The translations under genes were made by a program, and so were the position numbers. Shown here one piece after another: positions 53,135 through 63,991 of a DNA stretch of 64,000 nt. This DNA is from Betaproteobacteria bacterium. GTDB taxonomy: Bacteria > Pseudomonadota > Gammaproteobacteria > Burkholderiales > SG8-39. Where the stretch lies: positions 1 to 64,000 of the forward strand of contig SHXR01000017.1 in the NCBI GenBank assembly GCA_009693235.1. The letters run 5' to 3'. The notes under the pieces are model-generated. The model was not told where the DNA came from. It was given only the letters and a program-made list of their open reading frames with translations, and ran no database searches. The number at the start of each line of letters is the position of its first letter. Within the stretch, counting starts at the first letter, position 1.

Positions 53135-53428
53135 ATTTTCGACTCGACGTCCAGATCGACATGAAGGCTGTCATTGAAAGGAAAGGCCCGGGCCGAGATC
53201 CCGTTTGCGATTCGACTTTCACCTGTCCAATGGATTCGCAAGTCTCCGCTCGCTACCGATGGAAACAAAGGGAATTCTTGCCACCGGTGCAACGGTGCTT
53301 TGAAATACGCAGACGCGCAATTTCACTGTTTCAGCCGGCGGGTTGGCCCGATCGCATCGGCATGCGTAGCGACCGCCGTGACGGGTCGATCGGTGCGAAA
53401 GAAAGCGGCGCGGTGATTCATATGCAAG

Positions 53429-56400
53429 ATGACCGCCCGAGTACAATCCAATCCGACAGCAGATGCGACAGGAGCCAACTCGTTGGCATGGTTACCCGAA
53501 CAGCCGACTGATGCTGCGCAAAGCGAGCGCGTGCCTCCGGCTACGCCTAAGGAATCCCTCGTCGGCCTCATCGATTACATCGAGCGCGTTGAGGGCCTGC
53601 TGAGGAAGCCTTCTTTTGTGGTGCCGGCTGAGTTCTACTGCGCGTATGAGGAAGAGCTGCACGGTTTGCCGGGCGTCGAATGCAACCTCACCAGTGAAGG
53701 CGACGAGCTTTGGTTGCGTGTCGCGCATTTGCAAGAAAGCGCGCCGCCTGCACTGCCCGAAGACTTGGCTGCTTGGGTCGTCATTTCGTCCCGACCCGAT
53801 CAACCGCCGGTCGTGCGCGATGCCATCACCAGTTCGTCGCGAACCGAATCAAGCGGCGGGAGCATGGTCAATCGGTCAGAGATCGCTGGGCTCGACGCAG
53901 CATTGGCACGCTATCTTGCGGCGTGGTCGGCTTGGGCCGATGAGGAGCGGCCGCGCCGATTGGCGATGACCGTCTACCACCAGCTGCAATACATACACCG
54001 GTTGATCGAATCGGAGGGCAGCGAGATGCCGCTTGAATTGGTCTGGGGTGTTGGCATTGCGCTTTGGAAGCATCCAAGTGGGCAGCACGTCGTCCATCCT
54101 ATCGTTACGATGCCGGTCGAATTGCGGGTGGACCGTCGCACCCTCGCTTTCGAGATCCGACCGCGCAATGCGGCGCCCGTGTTGGCAGCGGAGCCCTTTG
54201 ATGTACTTGGAGTGCGGGGGCTTCCTGAGCTCGAAGAGGCATGGCGCACGCAGCAAACGCGCGCCGAAGGCGGCATTCTCCCGTTTCAATCGAATACCTT
54301 TGAGCCGATCCTGCGCGCGGCGATCGCACAGTTCGATCCGGCGGGTCGCTACTGGCCGGATGTAAGCGCCGATCGCACCCTTCCCGATCGCACCGAACAG
54401 CTGACCGTCACCGACACATGGGTTATCTTCGCGCGTCGCCGATCACCGAATTTTCTGATCGATGATTTGCAGCGCCTTCGTGCCAGCGTTGCGGCGGCAT
54501 CCGAGCTGCCGCGCGGGGCCGCGATGCTCGTCTCGGCGCATGATGACGTCGTCCGCGACAAACAGCCGATCCATTTCCGTGGCCTTTCCTATACCGGGTT
54601 CACCGGGGAAGCCACTGCGCAGGGAACGGCGCTCCGCGAGTTGTACTTTCCAAAGCCTTACAACGATGAGCAGGTATCCATCGTGCAAAAGCTGGAAAGT
54701 GCCGATGGCGTGGTGGTGCAAGGACCACCCGGGACCGGCAAGACCCACACGATCGCCAATATTATTTGCCACTACCTGGCAAATGGACGCCGCGTCTTGG
54801 TGACGTCCGAGGGTGTGCCCGCGCTGGCCGCCCTGCACGACCATATCCCCGATGGGGTGCGCTCCCTCGCCGTGTCGTTGTTGACCGATGAAAAAGACGG
54901 CATGCGGCAATTTGAGCAATCCGTGCAAAGCATCGCCACGAATATCGCGCAGCTGGATCCTCTTGAACTCGAGCGCGAAATCACTGCGCTCTCGGTGCGC
55001 ATCGAAGATTTGCATACGCGGCTTGCGACGGTTGATCGGGAGATCTCACGCTGGGCCAGGTTGCATCTACGGCGGGTGAGTTTCCAGGGCTGCGAAATGT
55101 TGCCCGACGAATTGGCACGTCATGTCTTTGAGCGGCGCGGCGAGTTCGAATGGCTGACCGATCGTCTGAGCGCGCAGGGCACCGACCCGAAATTTTCAGA
55201 TGCCGACATTGGCTCGGCACGGAAAGCGCGGCTCGTCTTAGGCGCGGATGTCGCCTATGTGGGCATCGAATTGCCGCCACTCGATGGCCTGCCTTCGAGC
55301 GCCGCGATGGGTGCTTTGCATGATGATGTGCTGCAGAGTCGTCAATTGGCCACCCGCATGCGCGCGGAGCGAACGCCGCCACTGATCAACGCCCGGCCCG
55401 ACACCTACCAGCACGCGGCCGAGCTGCTCGCTTTCGCGGAGGAAATCATCGCGCGCCATCAAGCCATCTTTGGCGATGGAAATGCCGGCGCGAAGGCCGC
55501 GTATACGAGTTATCGCGACGCCCGCGCTGACGCCGTTAAACGCCTCGACGACCTCCTTGCGGCGATCGTGCGGATTGATACGGCGCGCCGGGTCTTCGTC
55601 GAGCGTCCGGTCGAAATTCCAGACGATGCCGAAGTCGACGCCGAGTTCGTCGATGCGGTGGCGCGCGGTGCGATCGGTAAGAATCCACTCGGCCTCGTTC
55701 GATTCGGCAAAGGGCACCTCAAGCTGAAGTTGGAAAGCGTGCGATCGGGCGGCCTGCAGGCACGCACCGCGGCCGATTGGCAACATGCGCATGCGTGGGT
55801 CCACTGCTTGAAAGATGCGCGAACGGTCGTTGCGCAATGGAATTCCACCGCTCGCGAAATTGGGTTGACGCTGATCGATCCGGCGCCGCATGAAATGTTG
55901 CGCCGCCTGGCGAACGAGGGCGAGCAGCTTGCCAAGGTGAAAGACATTGCGACCGACCGTGAGCCGCGCCTCGAAGCACTGGTGCGGCAGGTATTTGGTC
56001 CGGAAGTGCGATCGCGGGGAATGGGCGAAGCGCGCGATGCATTTGAACGGGTCGCGGCAATCGTCAAAAGCCACTTGGAACGTCATCGCCTGGCCGGTGC
56101 AATCGCCCAACTCAATGAACTTCTCGATCTATCCATGGGTCGCGGTGGCGCGATCAGCGCATCGATGCGTGCGTTTCTCGCCAATGAATTGGGTAAGGAA
56201 AGCCTCACTGCCTCGCAGGCGAGCGAGCGCTGGTCGCAGCTGCGTGCAGAATTACGCAGGCTGGTCGGGCTGCGTCCGGCATTGCTGCGCGTCGAACGCG
56301 TTGCCAATCTCGTCGCGGAATCGGGTGCCATGCATTGGGCGGACCATCTTCGTACCGTTCCCGCATTGGACGGGCGCGATCCGTGGACACCGACCAACTG

Positions 56401-58093
56401 GCGGCAAGCCTGGCAATGGCGGCAAATCTTTACGCTGCTGGAGACGATCGATGGACGCGAGCCGCTCGCCCGGTTGCAGAAAATACGGGGCGAAATCGAA
56501 GAGGATCTGGCGCGTTCCTATCAACGTCTGGTGGAGAAAAGGACCTGGCTGCAGGTGAGCCGCAATTCATCCGATGCGGTGAAGTCCGCGCTGCAGGCTT
56601 ACCTGAATGCGGTGCTGCATATTGGCCGCGGCGCCGGCATTCGCGCCAATCGGTATCGGAACGAAGCGCGCCGTGCGATGCAGGAGGCCAATCGGGCGGT
56701 ACCCTGCTGGATCATGCCGCATTGGCGTGTCTCGGAGACGCTGCCGGCAGACCTCGGCAAATTCGATCTCGTCATCGTCGATGAAGCGAGTCAATCGAAT
56801 CTGTGGGCCTTGCCTTCGCTCTTGCGCGGCGCAAAGATCCTGATTGTCGGTGACGAGAAGCAGGTGGCGCCCGAGAGCGTCGGTGTTGGTGAGGAGCGGA
56901 TCGTCGATTTGAAGAGTCGCTTTTTGGCCGGTCAGGTGTATGCCGACCAGATGACGCCGGAAAAATCCCTCTACGATCTTGCGCGCGTGGCGTTCGCCGG
57001 CAACATGGTGATGCTCCGTGAGCATTTCCGCTGCGTAGCGCCGATCATCGAATTTTCGCGGCGCGAGTTCTATGGCGATGCGCTCAGGCCCTTGCGCGTG
57101 CCGCGGGTATCTGAGCGTCTCGATCCGCCGTTGATCGACGTGCTGGTGCGTGGCGCGACCCGGCGCGGCGCGGTGAATGACGCCGAAGCGCGCGCGATCG
57201 TCGATGAGATCAAATCGATTCTTGCCGATTCCCGTTGCGCCGGCCGCACCATCGGCGTCGTATCGTTGCTTGGCATCGAGCAGGCCCATTGCATTTTCGA
57301 TTTGATTCGGGCGTGTATTTCACCTGCGGAAATCGTGGCGCGCCAAATCACGGTGGGCGATGCGAGAACTTTTCAAGGCAAGGAGCGCGACATCATGCTG
57401 CTGTCGATGGTGGCGACCCCGGACCAGAAAATAACCTCGGCCGGGCCCACATTCGAGCAGCGCTTCAATGTTGCGGCCAGTCGAGCGCGTGACCGCATGG
57501 TGTTGTTCCGATCGGTTGAATTGTGTGACCTCTCGACCCTTGATTTGAAAGCCCGGCTCATCGAGCATTTTGCGATGCCGTACAAGGAGGCGGCGCCCGC
57601 CGCCAGGGCGCTGCGCGACTTTTGCGAGACGACCTTCGAACGGGAACTGTTCGACGCCCTGTCGGAGATCGGCTATCGCGTGTGGCCGCAGGTGCGCGCG
57701 GGCGTGCATGCCATTGATCTGGTCGTCGAAGGGGATGGCGATCGGCGCCTCGCCATTGAATGCGACGGCGATCGACACCAGGCCGTCGATTCTTGGGCGC
57801 TCGACATGAGCAGGCAGCGGGTGCTGGAGCGTGCCGGCTGGACATTCTGGCGCTGTTTTGCATCGAGCTTCACGTTGCATCGAGACACCACGCTGAAAGA
57901 CCTGGTTGCGCTCCTTAATGCGATGAAGATCGGACCGATCGGTGCGGTGCATAGTGGACCGATGAGCTATACCGAACATCGCGAGGTGACCGCGGTCCCG
58001 CAGGTAGCGCAGAGCGCCCCGCTGCGCTACCTGCTATTGCGCGCCATACCGAGGGAAGGAATGCTCAAGCCACCTTGGCACGGCGAAGATTGA
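53429..58093 (+). CDS. Large SF1 (AAA_11/AAA_12-type) helicase with C-terminal PD-(D/E)XK nuclease domain (MTES_1575/DUF559-like)
   Basis: Walker A GPPGTGKT (54722-54745), Walker B IVDEAS (from about 56774), motif V/VI DARTFQGKERDIML and RFNVAASRARDRMV, C-terminal IDLVVEG...LAIECDGDRH...DMSRQRVLERAGWTFWRC. Confidence 0.9.
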   Translation: MTARVQSNPTADATGANSLAWLPEQPTDAAQSERVPPATPKESLVGLIDYIERVEGLLRKPSFVVPAEFYCAYEEELHGLPGVECNLTSEGDELWLRVAHLQESAPPALPEDLAAWVVISSRPDQPPVVRDAITSSSRTESSGGSMVNRSEIAGLDAALARYLAAWSAWADEERPRRLAMTVYHQLQYIHRLIESEGSEMPLELVWGVGIALWKHPSGQHVVHPIVTMPVELRVDRRTLAFEIRPRNAAPVLAAEPFDVLGVRGLPELEEAWRTQQTRAEGGILPFQSNTFEPILRAAIAQFDPAGRYWPDVSADRTLPDRTEQLTVTDTWVIFARRRSPNFLIDDLQRLRASVAAASELPRGAAMLVSAHDDVVRDKQPIHFRGLSYTGFTGEATAQGTALRELYFPKPYNDEQVSIVQKLESADGVVVQGPPGTGKTHTIANIICHYLANGRRVLVTSEGVPALAALHDHIPDGVRSLAVSLLTDEKDGMRQFEQSVQSIATNIAQLDPLELEREITALSVRIEDLHTRLATVDREISRWARLHLRRVSFQGCEMLPDELARHVFERRGEFEWLTDRLSAQGTDPKFSDADIGSARKARLVLGADVAYVGIELPPLDGLPSSAAMGALHDDVLQSRQLATRMRAERTPPLINARPDTYQHAAELLAFAEEIIARHQAIFGDGNAGAKAAYTSYRDARADAVKRLDDLLAAIVRIDTARRVFVERPVEIPDDAEVDAEFVDAVARGAIGKNPLGLVRFGKGHLKLKLESVRSGGLQARTAADWQHAHAWVHCLKDARTVVAQWNSTAREIGLTLIDPAPHEMLRRLANEGEQLAKVKDIATDREPRLEALVRQVFGPEVRSRGMGEARDAFERVAAIVKSHLERHRLAGAIAQLNELLDLSMGRGGAISASMRAFLANELGKESLTASQASERWSQLRAELRRLVGLRPALLRVERVANLVAESGAMHWADHLRTVPALDGRDPWTPTNWRQAWQWRQIFTLLETIDGREPLARLQKIRGEIEEDLARSYQRLVEKRTWLQVSRNSSDAVKSALQAYLNAVLHIGRGAGIRANRYRNEARRAMQEANRAVPCWIMPHWRVSETLPADLGKFDLVIVDEASQSNLWALPSLLRGAKILIVGDEKQVAPESVGVGEERIVDLKSRFLAGQVYADQMTPEKSLYDLARVAFAGNMVMLREHFRCVAPIIEFSRREFYGDALRPLRVPRVSERLDPPLIDVLVRGATRRGAVNDAEARAIVDEIKSILADSRCAGRTIGVVSLLGIEQAHCIFDLIRACISPAEIVARQITVGDARTFQGKERDIMLLSMVATPDQKITSAGPTFEQRFNVAASRARDRMVLFRSVELCDLSTLDLKARLIEHFAMPYKEAAPAARALRDFCETTFERELFDALSEIGYRVWPQVRAGVHAIDLVVEGDGDRRLAIECDGDRHQAVDSWALDMSRQRVLERAGWTFWRCFASSFTLHRDTTLKDLVALLNAMKIGPIGAVHSGPMSYTEHREVTAVPQVAQSAPLRYLLLRAIPREGMLKPPWHGED

Positions 58094-58160
58094 ATCGTCG
58101 CCAGTTGAGAAAATACTCGCAAGGTGCCAAACCCCGCCAGCCGCGCAGGATGACGGGATA

Positions 58161-59885
58161 TCAGTGATTGTCGCGCGGCACTTTGCTGCCGCTTGATCCC
58201 ACCAGAAAATCGAGATCGGCGCCGTCGCTCGCCTGATTCACATGATCGATGTAGAGCTTGTAGTAGCCACGCGTAAGGGGTGGGGTTGGCGCTTTCCACT
58301 TCTTGCGCCGCTTCGCCAGCTCATCTTCGGTCACATGCAGATGCAGCGTTCGCTTCGCGACATTAAGTTCGATGATGTCGCCGTTTTGTACTAGTCCAAG
58401 CGTGCCGCCTGCTGCGGCTTCCGGCGATGAATGCAACACCACGGTGCCGTAGGCTGTGCCACTCATCCGTGCATCCGAGATGCGCACCATGTCGGTAATG
58501 CCCTTCTTCAACACCTTGGGTGGGAGCGGCATGTTGCCCACCTCGGCCATGCCGGGATAACCCTTCGGACCGCAGTTCTTGAGCACCATGATGCAGTGCT
58601 CATCGATGTCGAGTTGCGGATCGTCGATACGCTTGTGGAAATCTTCAATGTTCTCGAAGACGACCGCGCGACCCTTGTGCTTCATGAGCTTCGGGGTGGC
58701 CGCTGATGGCTTAATGATTGCACCGTCCGGGCACAGGTTGCCGCGCAGCACCGCGATGCCGGTGTTCTTCTTGAACGGCTTTTCCCATGGGGTAATGACG
58801 TCCGTGTTGTAACACTCGGCGTCCTTGTTGTTGTCCCAAATCGACTCGCCATTGACGGTGAGCGCTTTCTTATTGAGCAGCCCTTGCTCGCCCAGCGTGC
58901 GTAGCACGACCGGCAGGCCGCCCGCGTAATAGAAATCCTCCATCAAGTATTTGCCTGAGGGCATTAGATTGACGAGCGTGTGAACGTCGCGACCAAGCTT
59001 GTCCCAATCATCGAGGTCGAGCTTGACACCGATGCGCCGTGCAATCGCGATCAGATGAATCACCGCATTGGTCGATCCACCGATGGCCGCGTTCGCACGA
59101 ATCGCATTCTCGAAGGCCTCGCGTGTCAGGATCTGCGAGAGCTTGACATCTTTCTTGACCAACTCCACCGCGCGTCGACCGGCCATCCGGGCGAGCACGT
59201 TACGTCTGGCATCGACCGCCGGAATAGCCGCGTTGCCCGGCATACCAACACCGAGCGCTTCGACCATGCTGGCCATGGTGGAGGCGGTGCCCATCGTCAT
59301 ACAGTGCCCATGCGAACGATGCATGCATGATTCGGCTTCATGAAATTCTTCGAGCGGCATTTTGCCCGCGCGCACGTCTTCAGACATCGACCAGGTGTTG
59401 GTGCCAGAGCCGATGTGCTTGCCCTTGTAGACCCCGCGCAGCATCGGCCCACCCGATACGCCGATGGTGGGCACATTGACGCTTGCCGCACCCATCAGAA
59501 GGGCGGGCGTGGTCTTGTCACAACCAAATAGCAGGACCACGCCATCGAGCGGATTGGCGCGGATGGACTCTTCGACATCCATCGAGGCGAGGTTGCGATA
59601 GAGCATCGCGGTGGGCCTGAGCAGCGTTTCGCCCAATGACATCACCGGGAATTCGAGAGGGAAACCACCCGATTCCCAAACACCGATCTTGACCTGCTCG
59701 GCCAGCGTCCGAAAGTGCGAATTGCAGGGAGTAAGTTCGGAGTAGGTATTGCAGATGCCGATGACGGGCTTCCCTTCGAACTGGTCATGCGGGATGCCAC
59801 GGTTCTTGGTCCAGCTGCGATAGAGAAACCCGTAGATGTCTTCGCGACCGAACCACTCCTGGCTACGAAGTTTCTTCTTTGCCAT
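58161..59885 (-). CDS. IlvD/Edd family dehydratase (pentonate/arabinonate dehydratase-like)
   Basis: FGCDKTTPALLMGAASVNVPTIGVSGGPM, GTASTMASMVEALG, ISDARMSGTAYGT. Confidence 0.92.
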   Translation of the reverse strand: MAKKKLRSQEWFGREDIYGFLYRSWTKNRGIPHDQFEGKPVIGICNTYSELTPCNSHFRTLAEQVKIGVWESGGFPLEFPVMSLGETLLRPTAMLYRNLASMDVEESIRANPLDGVVLLFGCDKTTPALLMGAASVNVPTIGVSGGPMLRGVYKGKHIGSGTNTWSMSEDVRAGKMPLEEFHEAESCMHRSHGHCMTMGTASTMASMVEALGVGMPGNAAIPAVDARRNVLARMAGRRAVELVKKDVKLSQILTREAFENAIRANAAIGGSTNAVIHLIAIARRIGVKLDLDDWDKLGRDVHTLVNLMPSGKYLMEDFYYAGGLPVVLRTLGEQGLLNKKALTVNGESIWDNNKDAECYNTDVITPWEKPFKKNTGIAVLRGNLCPDGAIIKPSAATPKLMKHKGRAVVFENIEDFHKRIDDPQLDIDEHCIMVLKNCGPKGYPGMAEVGNMPLPPKVLKKGITDMVRISDARMSGTAYGTVVLHSSPEAAAGGTLGLVQNGDIIELNVAKRTLHLHVTEDELAKRRKKWKAPTPPLTRGYYKLYIDHVNQASDGADLDFLVGSSGSKVPRDNH

Positions 59886-59906
59886 GTCTCCCGCCCTTTT
59901 ATGCTG

Positions 59907-60965
59907 TTATGCGGCTTTTGCTTTTTTACTGGCGTCCCGCGCTTTGACCAAATCGAGGGCCACATCGACGATCATGTCTTCCTGCCCGCCCACCATGCGG
60001 CGCTTACCGAGTTCAGCAATGATGTCGAAGGTCGGGATGTCGTAGCGCGCTGAGGCTGTTTCGGCATGGCGCAGGAAGCTCGAATAAACGCCGGCGTAGC
60101 CGATGGTGAGGGTTTCGCGATCGACACGCACCGGCCGATCCTGCAATGGGCGCACGAGATCATCGGCGGCGTTCATCAGCATCTTCAAATCGCAGCCATG
60201 GTTCCAGCCCAGGCGATCCAGCACCGCAATCAGCACTTCGAGCGGCGTATTGCCGGCGCCCGCGCCCATGCCGGCAAGCGAGGCATCGACACGGTAGGCG
60301 CCTTGCTCGATCGCAATGATCGAGTTCGCGACACCGAGCGACAGGTTGTGATGGCAATGGATCGCGACCTGCGTTTCCGGTTTCAGCGCATCGCGCAGCG
60401 CCTTCACTTTTTCAGAGACTTCGTGCATCAGCGTCGCCCCGCCCGAGTCGGTGACGTAGACACATTGCGCGCCGTACGATTCCATCAACTTCGCCTGCTT
60501 GGCAAGTTGATCGGCCGGGATCATATGCGCCATCATCAGAAAGCCCACCGTGTCCATGCCGAGTTTGCGGGCATGTTCGATATGCTGCTTGGAGATATCC
60601 GCCTCGGTGCAGTGGGTGGCTACGCGCACGACGCGCGCGCCTGCTTGGTAGGCCTCCGTGAGGTCATGCACGGTGCCGATGCCCGGGATGAGCAACGTGG
60701 CGACCTGTGCGCGCTTGAGTGCACCGGCTACCGCGGCAATCCATTCGACATCGGTATGCAGGCCAAAGCCATAGTTGAAGCTGGAACCGGCCAGGCCATC
60801 GCCGTGCGAGATCTCGACCGAATCGACACCAGCGGCATCGAGCGCCTTGGCGATCGTGATGCATTGATCGAGCGTGTACTGATGGCGGCGCGGATGCATG
60901 CCATCGCGCAGCGTCACGTCGGAGATGTAGATTTTCTTTTTGGGATCGACTTGGTTGATCAACAT
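59907..60965 (-). CDS. 4-hydroxy-2-oxovalerate aldolase
   Basis: [35 protein letters not shown]; adjacent to acetaldehyde dehydrogenase. Confidence 0.95.
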   Translation of the reverse strand: MLINQVDPKKKIYISDVTLRDGMHPRRHQYTLDQCITIAKALDAAGVDSVEISHGDGLAGSSFNYGFGLHTDVEWIAAVAGALKRAQVATLLIPGIGTVHDLTEAYQAGARVVRVATHCTEADISKQHIEHARKLGMDTVGFLMMAHMIPADQLAKQAKLMESYGAQCVYVTDSGGATLMHEVSEKVKALRDALKPETQVAIHCHHNLSLGVANSIIAIEQGAYRVDASLAGMGAGAGNTPLEVLIAVLDRLGWNHGCDLKMLMNAADDLVRPLQDRPVRVDRETLTIGYAGVYSSFLRHAETASARYDIPTFDIIAELGKRRMVGGQEDMIVDVALDLVKARDASKKAKAA

Positions 60966-60981
60966 GGCGGCTCCTGCCGGA

Positions 60982-61923
60982 TCAGGCGGCGATTTTTGTG
61001 ATGGCCAGACGTTCGGCGGTTGCCATGGCGGCCGAGGTCATGATGTCGAGATTGCCGGCGTAGGCGGGCAGGTAATGCGCCGCGCCTTCGACCTCCAGAA
61101 AGATCGAAACCTTCAAGCCGTGCAGCTTGCCAAGGCCCGGAATATTGAGCGCCTTGTCAGCCGGAATCCGATCGAACTGCACTTCCTGCTTCAAACGGTA
61201 GCCCGGTACATAGGCCTGCACCTTTGCCACCATGTCTTTGATCGAAGCATTGATGGCCGCTTCATCGGCGCCTGCTTCGGCGAGGCAAAACACGGTGTTA
61301 CGCATGATGAGCGGCGGTTCGGCCGGGTTCATTACGATCAGCGCTTTGCCCCGTACCGCGCCACCGACTTTGACGATGCCGCGCGAGGTGGTTTCGGTAA
61401 ACTCATCGATATTCGCGCGGGTGCCGGGGCCGGCGGACTTGCTCGCAATCGAGGCGACAATCTCGCCGTAATGCACTTTGGCGATCCGCGACACGGCGCG
61501 GACCATCGGAATCGTCGCTTGTCCGCCGCACGTCACCATATTGACGTTGGGACTGGCGAGGTTGTCATCCATGTTCACCACCGGCACCACATAGGGGCCG
61601 ATGGCAGCGGGCGTCAGATCCACGACTTGAATGCCATGCCCTTGCAGCACCTCATTGTGCTTGGCATGCGCGCCGGCCGAGGTGGCGTCGAAGGCGATGC
61701 GGATGTCTTTGAAATTCGTGAGCTGGGTAAGCCCGTCGATGCCTTTGTCGGTCGTAGGCACGTCCATGCGCTTGGCGCGGGCGAGGCCATCGGAGGTGGG
61801 GTCAATGCCGACCATCGCTCCCATCGACAAGTGCTTGGAAGTGCGCAGCACCTTGATCATGAGATCGGTACCGATGTTGCCCGAGCCGATGATGGCTACC
61901 GGGACGCGAACGTCGCCTTCCAT
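60982..61923 (-). CDS. Acetaldehyde dehydrogenase (acetylating)
   Basis: [33 protein letters not shown]. Confidence 0.95.
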   Translation of the reverse strand: MEGDVRVPVAIIGSGNIGTDLMIKVLRTSKHLSMGAMVGIDPTSDGLARAKRMDVPTTDKGIDGLTQLTNFKDIRIAFDATSAGAHAKHNEVLQGHGIQVVDLTPAAIGPYVVPVVNMDDNLASPNVNMVTCGGQATIPMVRAVSRIAKVHYGEIVASIASKSAGPGTRANIDEFTETTSRGIVKVGGAVRGKALIVMNPAEPPLIMRNTVFCLAEAGADEAAINASIKDMVAKVQAYVPGYRLKQEVQFDRIPADKALNIPGLGKLHGLKVSIFLEVEGAAHYLPAYAGNLDIMTSAAMATAERLAITKIAA

Positions 61924-62002
61924 TGCTTTCTCCTGGACCCAAATAAACTGCGTAGTTTAGCGCAATGAAGCGATATTCCGCGGTTTCGTCCGACCAGCGC
62001 CG

Positions 62003-62899
62003 TTACAGCAGATCGTGCACGGCATCAAAGTAGCGGCGCACCGCATCCACATGAATGCGCGGGGATTTCTCGAGGATCGGCTGATGATGGTAGCGGTCGA
62101 ACGCGGTATTGAGCGTGACATGCGAGACGCCAATATCGCGCCAGGCTTTGATTTCAGCTCGCCATTGTTCCGGTGTGGTATTAGCCATCGAGACCCAGGT
62201 GTCGGTGCCGACGCTATCGGCAGCGCGTCCGGCCTTCTTTGCCAGTTCACGTAGCTTGTTGATCGCGGCGCGGCCTTCGGCGTCCGGTTTGTATTGCAAC
62301 AGGATCCAACCGTCGCCCATGCGCACGATGCGGTCCATCGTTTGGTCGACATGGCCGCCAAACCAGATCGGTATCGGCCGCTGCACCGGCAATGGATTGA
62401 GGCCTGATTCCTTCACTGCATGCCATTTACCTTTGAAGCTGACATTGGGATCGGTCCAGAGCGCCTTCATCAACGCGATCTGTTCTTCCGAGCGTGCGCC
62501 CCTGTCGTGGAAATTCTCGCCGAGCGCCGCATACTCGGGTTGATTCCAGCCGACGCCGATGCCAAGGCGCAGTCGCCCGCCGCTCAGATAATCCACGCAC
62601 GCCGCTTGCTTGGCCACCAACACGGTCTGACGTTGCGGGAGGATCAGGATTTGCGTCGTAAAGGTGATCCGTTTGGTGAAGCCGGCCAGAAAACCGAATA
62701 AGACAAACGGATCATGAAAGGTGATCGACGAGTTGTATCGTGACTTGCCGTCGGTCCGGACGCCCGTGTTGACGCCAAGAACATGATCGTAGACGGAAAG
62801 ATGCTGAAAGCCGATTTCCTCGGCCGCCTGGGCAAAATCCTTGACGATGAGCGGATCACCGCCGATGGCCAATTGTGGCAGGGCAACACCGAGTTTCAT
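62003..62899 (-). CDS. LLM class (F420/FMN-dependent) oxidoreductase
   Basis: GGRLRLGIGVGWNQPEYAALG, PIWFGGHVDQTMDRI. Confidence 0.92.
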   Translation of the reverse strand: MKLGVALPQLAIGGDPLIVKDFAQAAEEIGFQHLSVYDHVLGVNTGVRTDGKSRYNSSITFHDPFVLFGFLAGFTKRITFTTQILILPQRQTVLVAKQAACVDYLSGGRLRLGIGVGWNQPEYAALGENFHDRGARSEEQIALMKALWTDPNVSFKGKWHAVKESGLNPLPVQRPIPIWFGGHVDQTMDRIVRMGDGWILLQYKPDAEGRAAINKLRELAKKAGRAADSVGTDTWVSMANTTPEQWRAEIKAWRDIGVSHVTLNTAFDRYHHQPILEKSPRIHVDAVRRYFDAVHDLL

Positions 62900-62932
62900 T
62901 GCGGGTTTCCTTGAATGGCAGATAGGGAAGCG

Positions 62933-63166
62933 CTACTTGACGGGCTTGAAGATTCGCTCAACTGAGGCTGGAAACTTCAACAGTTTCGTGGCTGGCCGGA
63001 TCGGACGCCGCACCAATTCGCCGCCGCAATTCGGGCAAATTCCTTGCAGTTCGCCCTCTGCACAGGTCGTACAAAACGTGCATTCGAATGAACACATCCT
63101 GGCACTGCGACTGTCGGGTGGCAAATCAACATTGCATCGCTCGCAATTGGGTCTCAGTTGAAGCAT
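62933..63166 (-). CDS. DUF1272 family small Cys-rich protein
   Basis: MLQLRPNCERCNVDLPPDSRSARMCSFECTFCTTCAEGELQGICPNCGGELVRRP. Confidence 0.88.
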   Translation of the reverse strand: MLQLRPNCERCNVDLPPDSRSARMCSFECTFCTTCAEGELQGICPNCGGELVRRPIRPATKLLKFPASVERIFKPVK

Positions 63167-63323
63167 GTGTTGGGTCTCCCTGGCGCTAGCCTTCCAGGCC
63201 GATGCTATCAATGATTCCGTAAATGGATGTGTTGCCATCCGGCATGGCCCATAATCGGCAAAGAACACACCACCGCATCGTCAAAAGCGAGATGGTGTGC
63301 AAACGTAATGTCGACGGAGCCTC

Positions 63324-63991
63324 ATGGAAGCATTTCTTTTGTACTTGAACCAGCCCGTTGTCCAATTCGGGGTAGCGCCATTTCTTGCTGGTCTGGTGGT
63401 CGCGTTGGTGTTGCACCGGTTTCATCTGGGCGGTCTGGCGATGATTGCCGGACTGGCCACGGCTTTTTTATGGTCGTGGGCTTTTTCTTTACGCCGCTCA
63501 CCACGCTGCGCAAGATTTTTATCGTCGCGCTCGCCACCCCGCTCATCGGTTTCTTCATCGATGTCCCATTCCGGGGCAATCGACTCGGTGCTGCCTGCAT
63601 GGCGCTCGTAGCGGCGGCGGCTGCGGTCTGGGGGTTTTACCCGGTGCTGCGGCAGGTGGGGATGCCTAATGTGCTGCTATCAGGTGGCGTGATGGTCATC
63701 TCGATCATGTGGCTGGTCTACGTGTCCTTGACCGCTCTGGTCGAGCGGTCGGTGCCCTGCACGGTATTTGCACTCGCGATAGCCCTTGGGGCAGGAGCGC
63801 TTTCAACAGTCGGCGCGGCGCCGTCAATGGCGGATTTTGGTTTTGCGCTGGGTGCGGAGGTTGGGGCCTTTCTGCTCGTGTTGATCATATCGGGCCGCAC
63901 GTATACGGCGGGCGCGACCCTTGTTTTGACCGCGGCGGTGACATGCGGCTTACTCGTCAATGCCGCGATGATCACGGCGCATTTGCACTGA
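63324..63991 (+). pseudogene. Multi-TM membrane protein, apparent -1 frameshift at the T6 run 63465-63470
   Basis: Hydrophobic N-terminal half (63324 frame) and C-terminal half (MVVGFFFTPLTTLRKIFIVAL...) in different frames; adding one T gives LATAFFMVVGFFFTPL. Confidence 0.7.
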
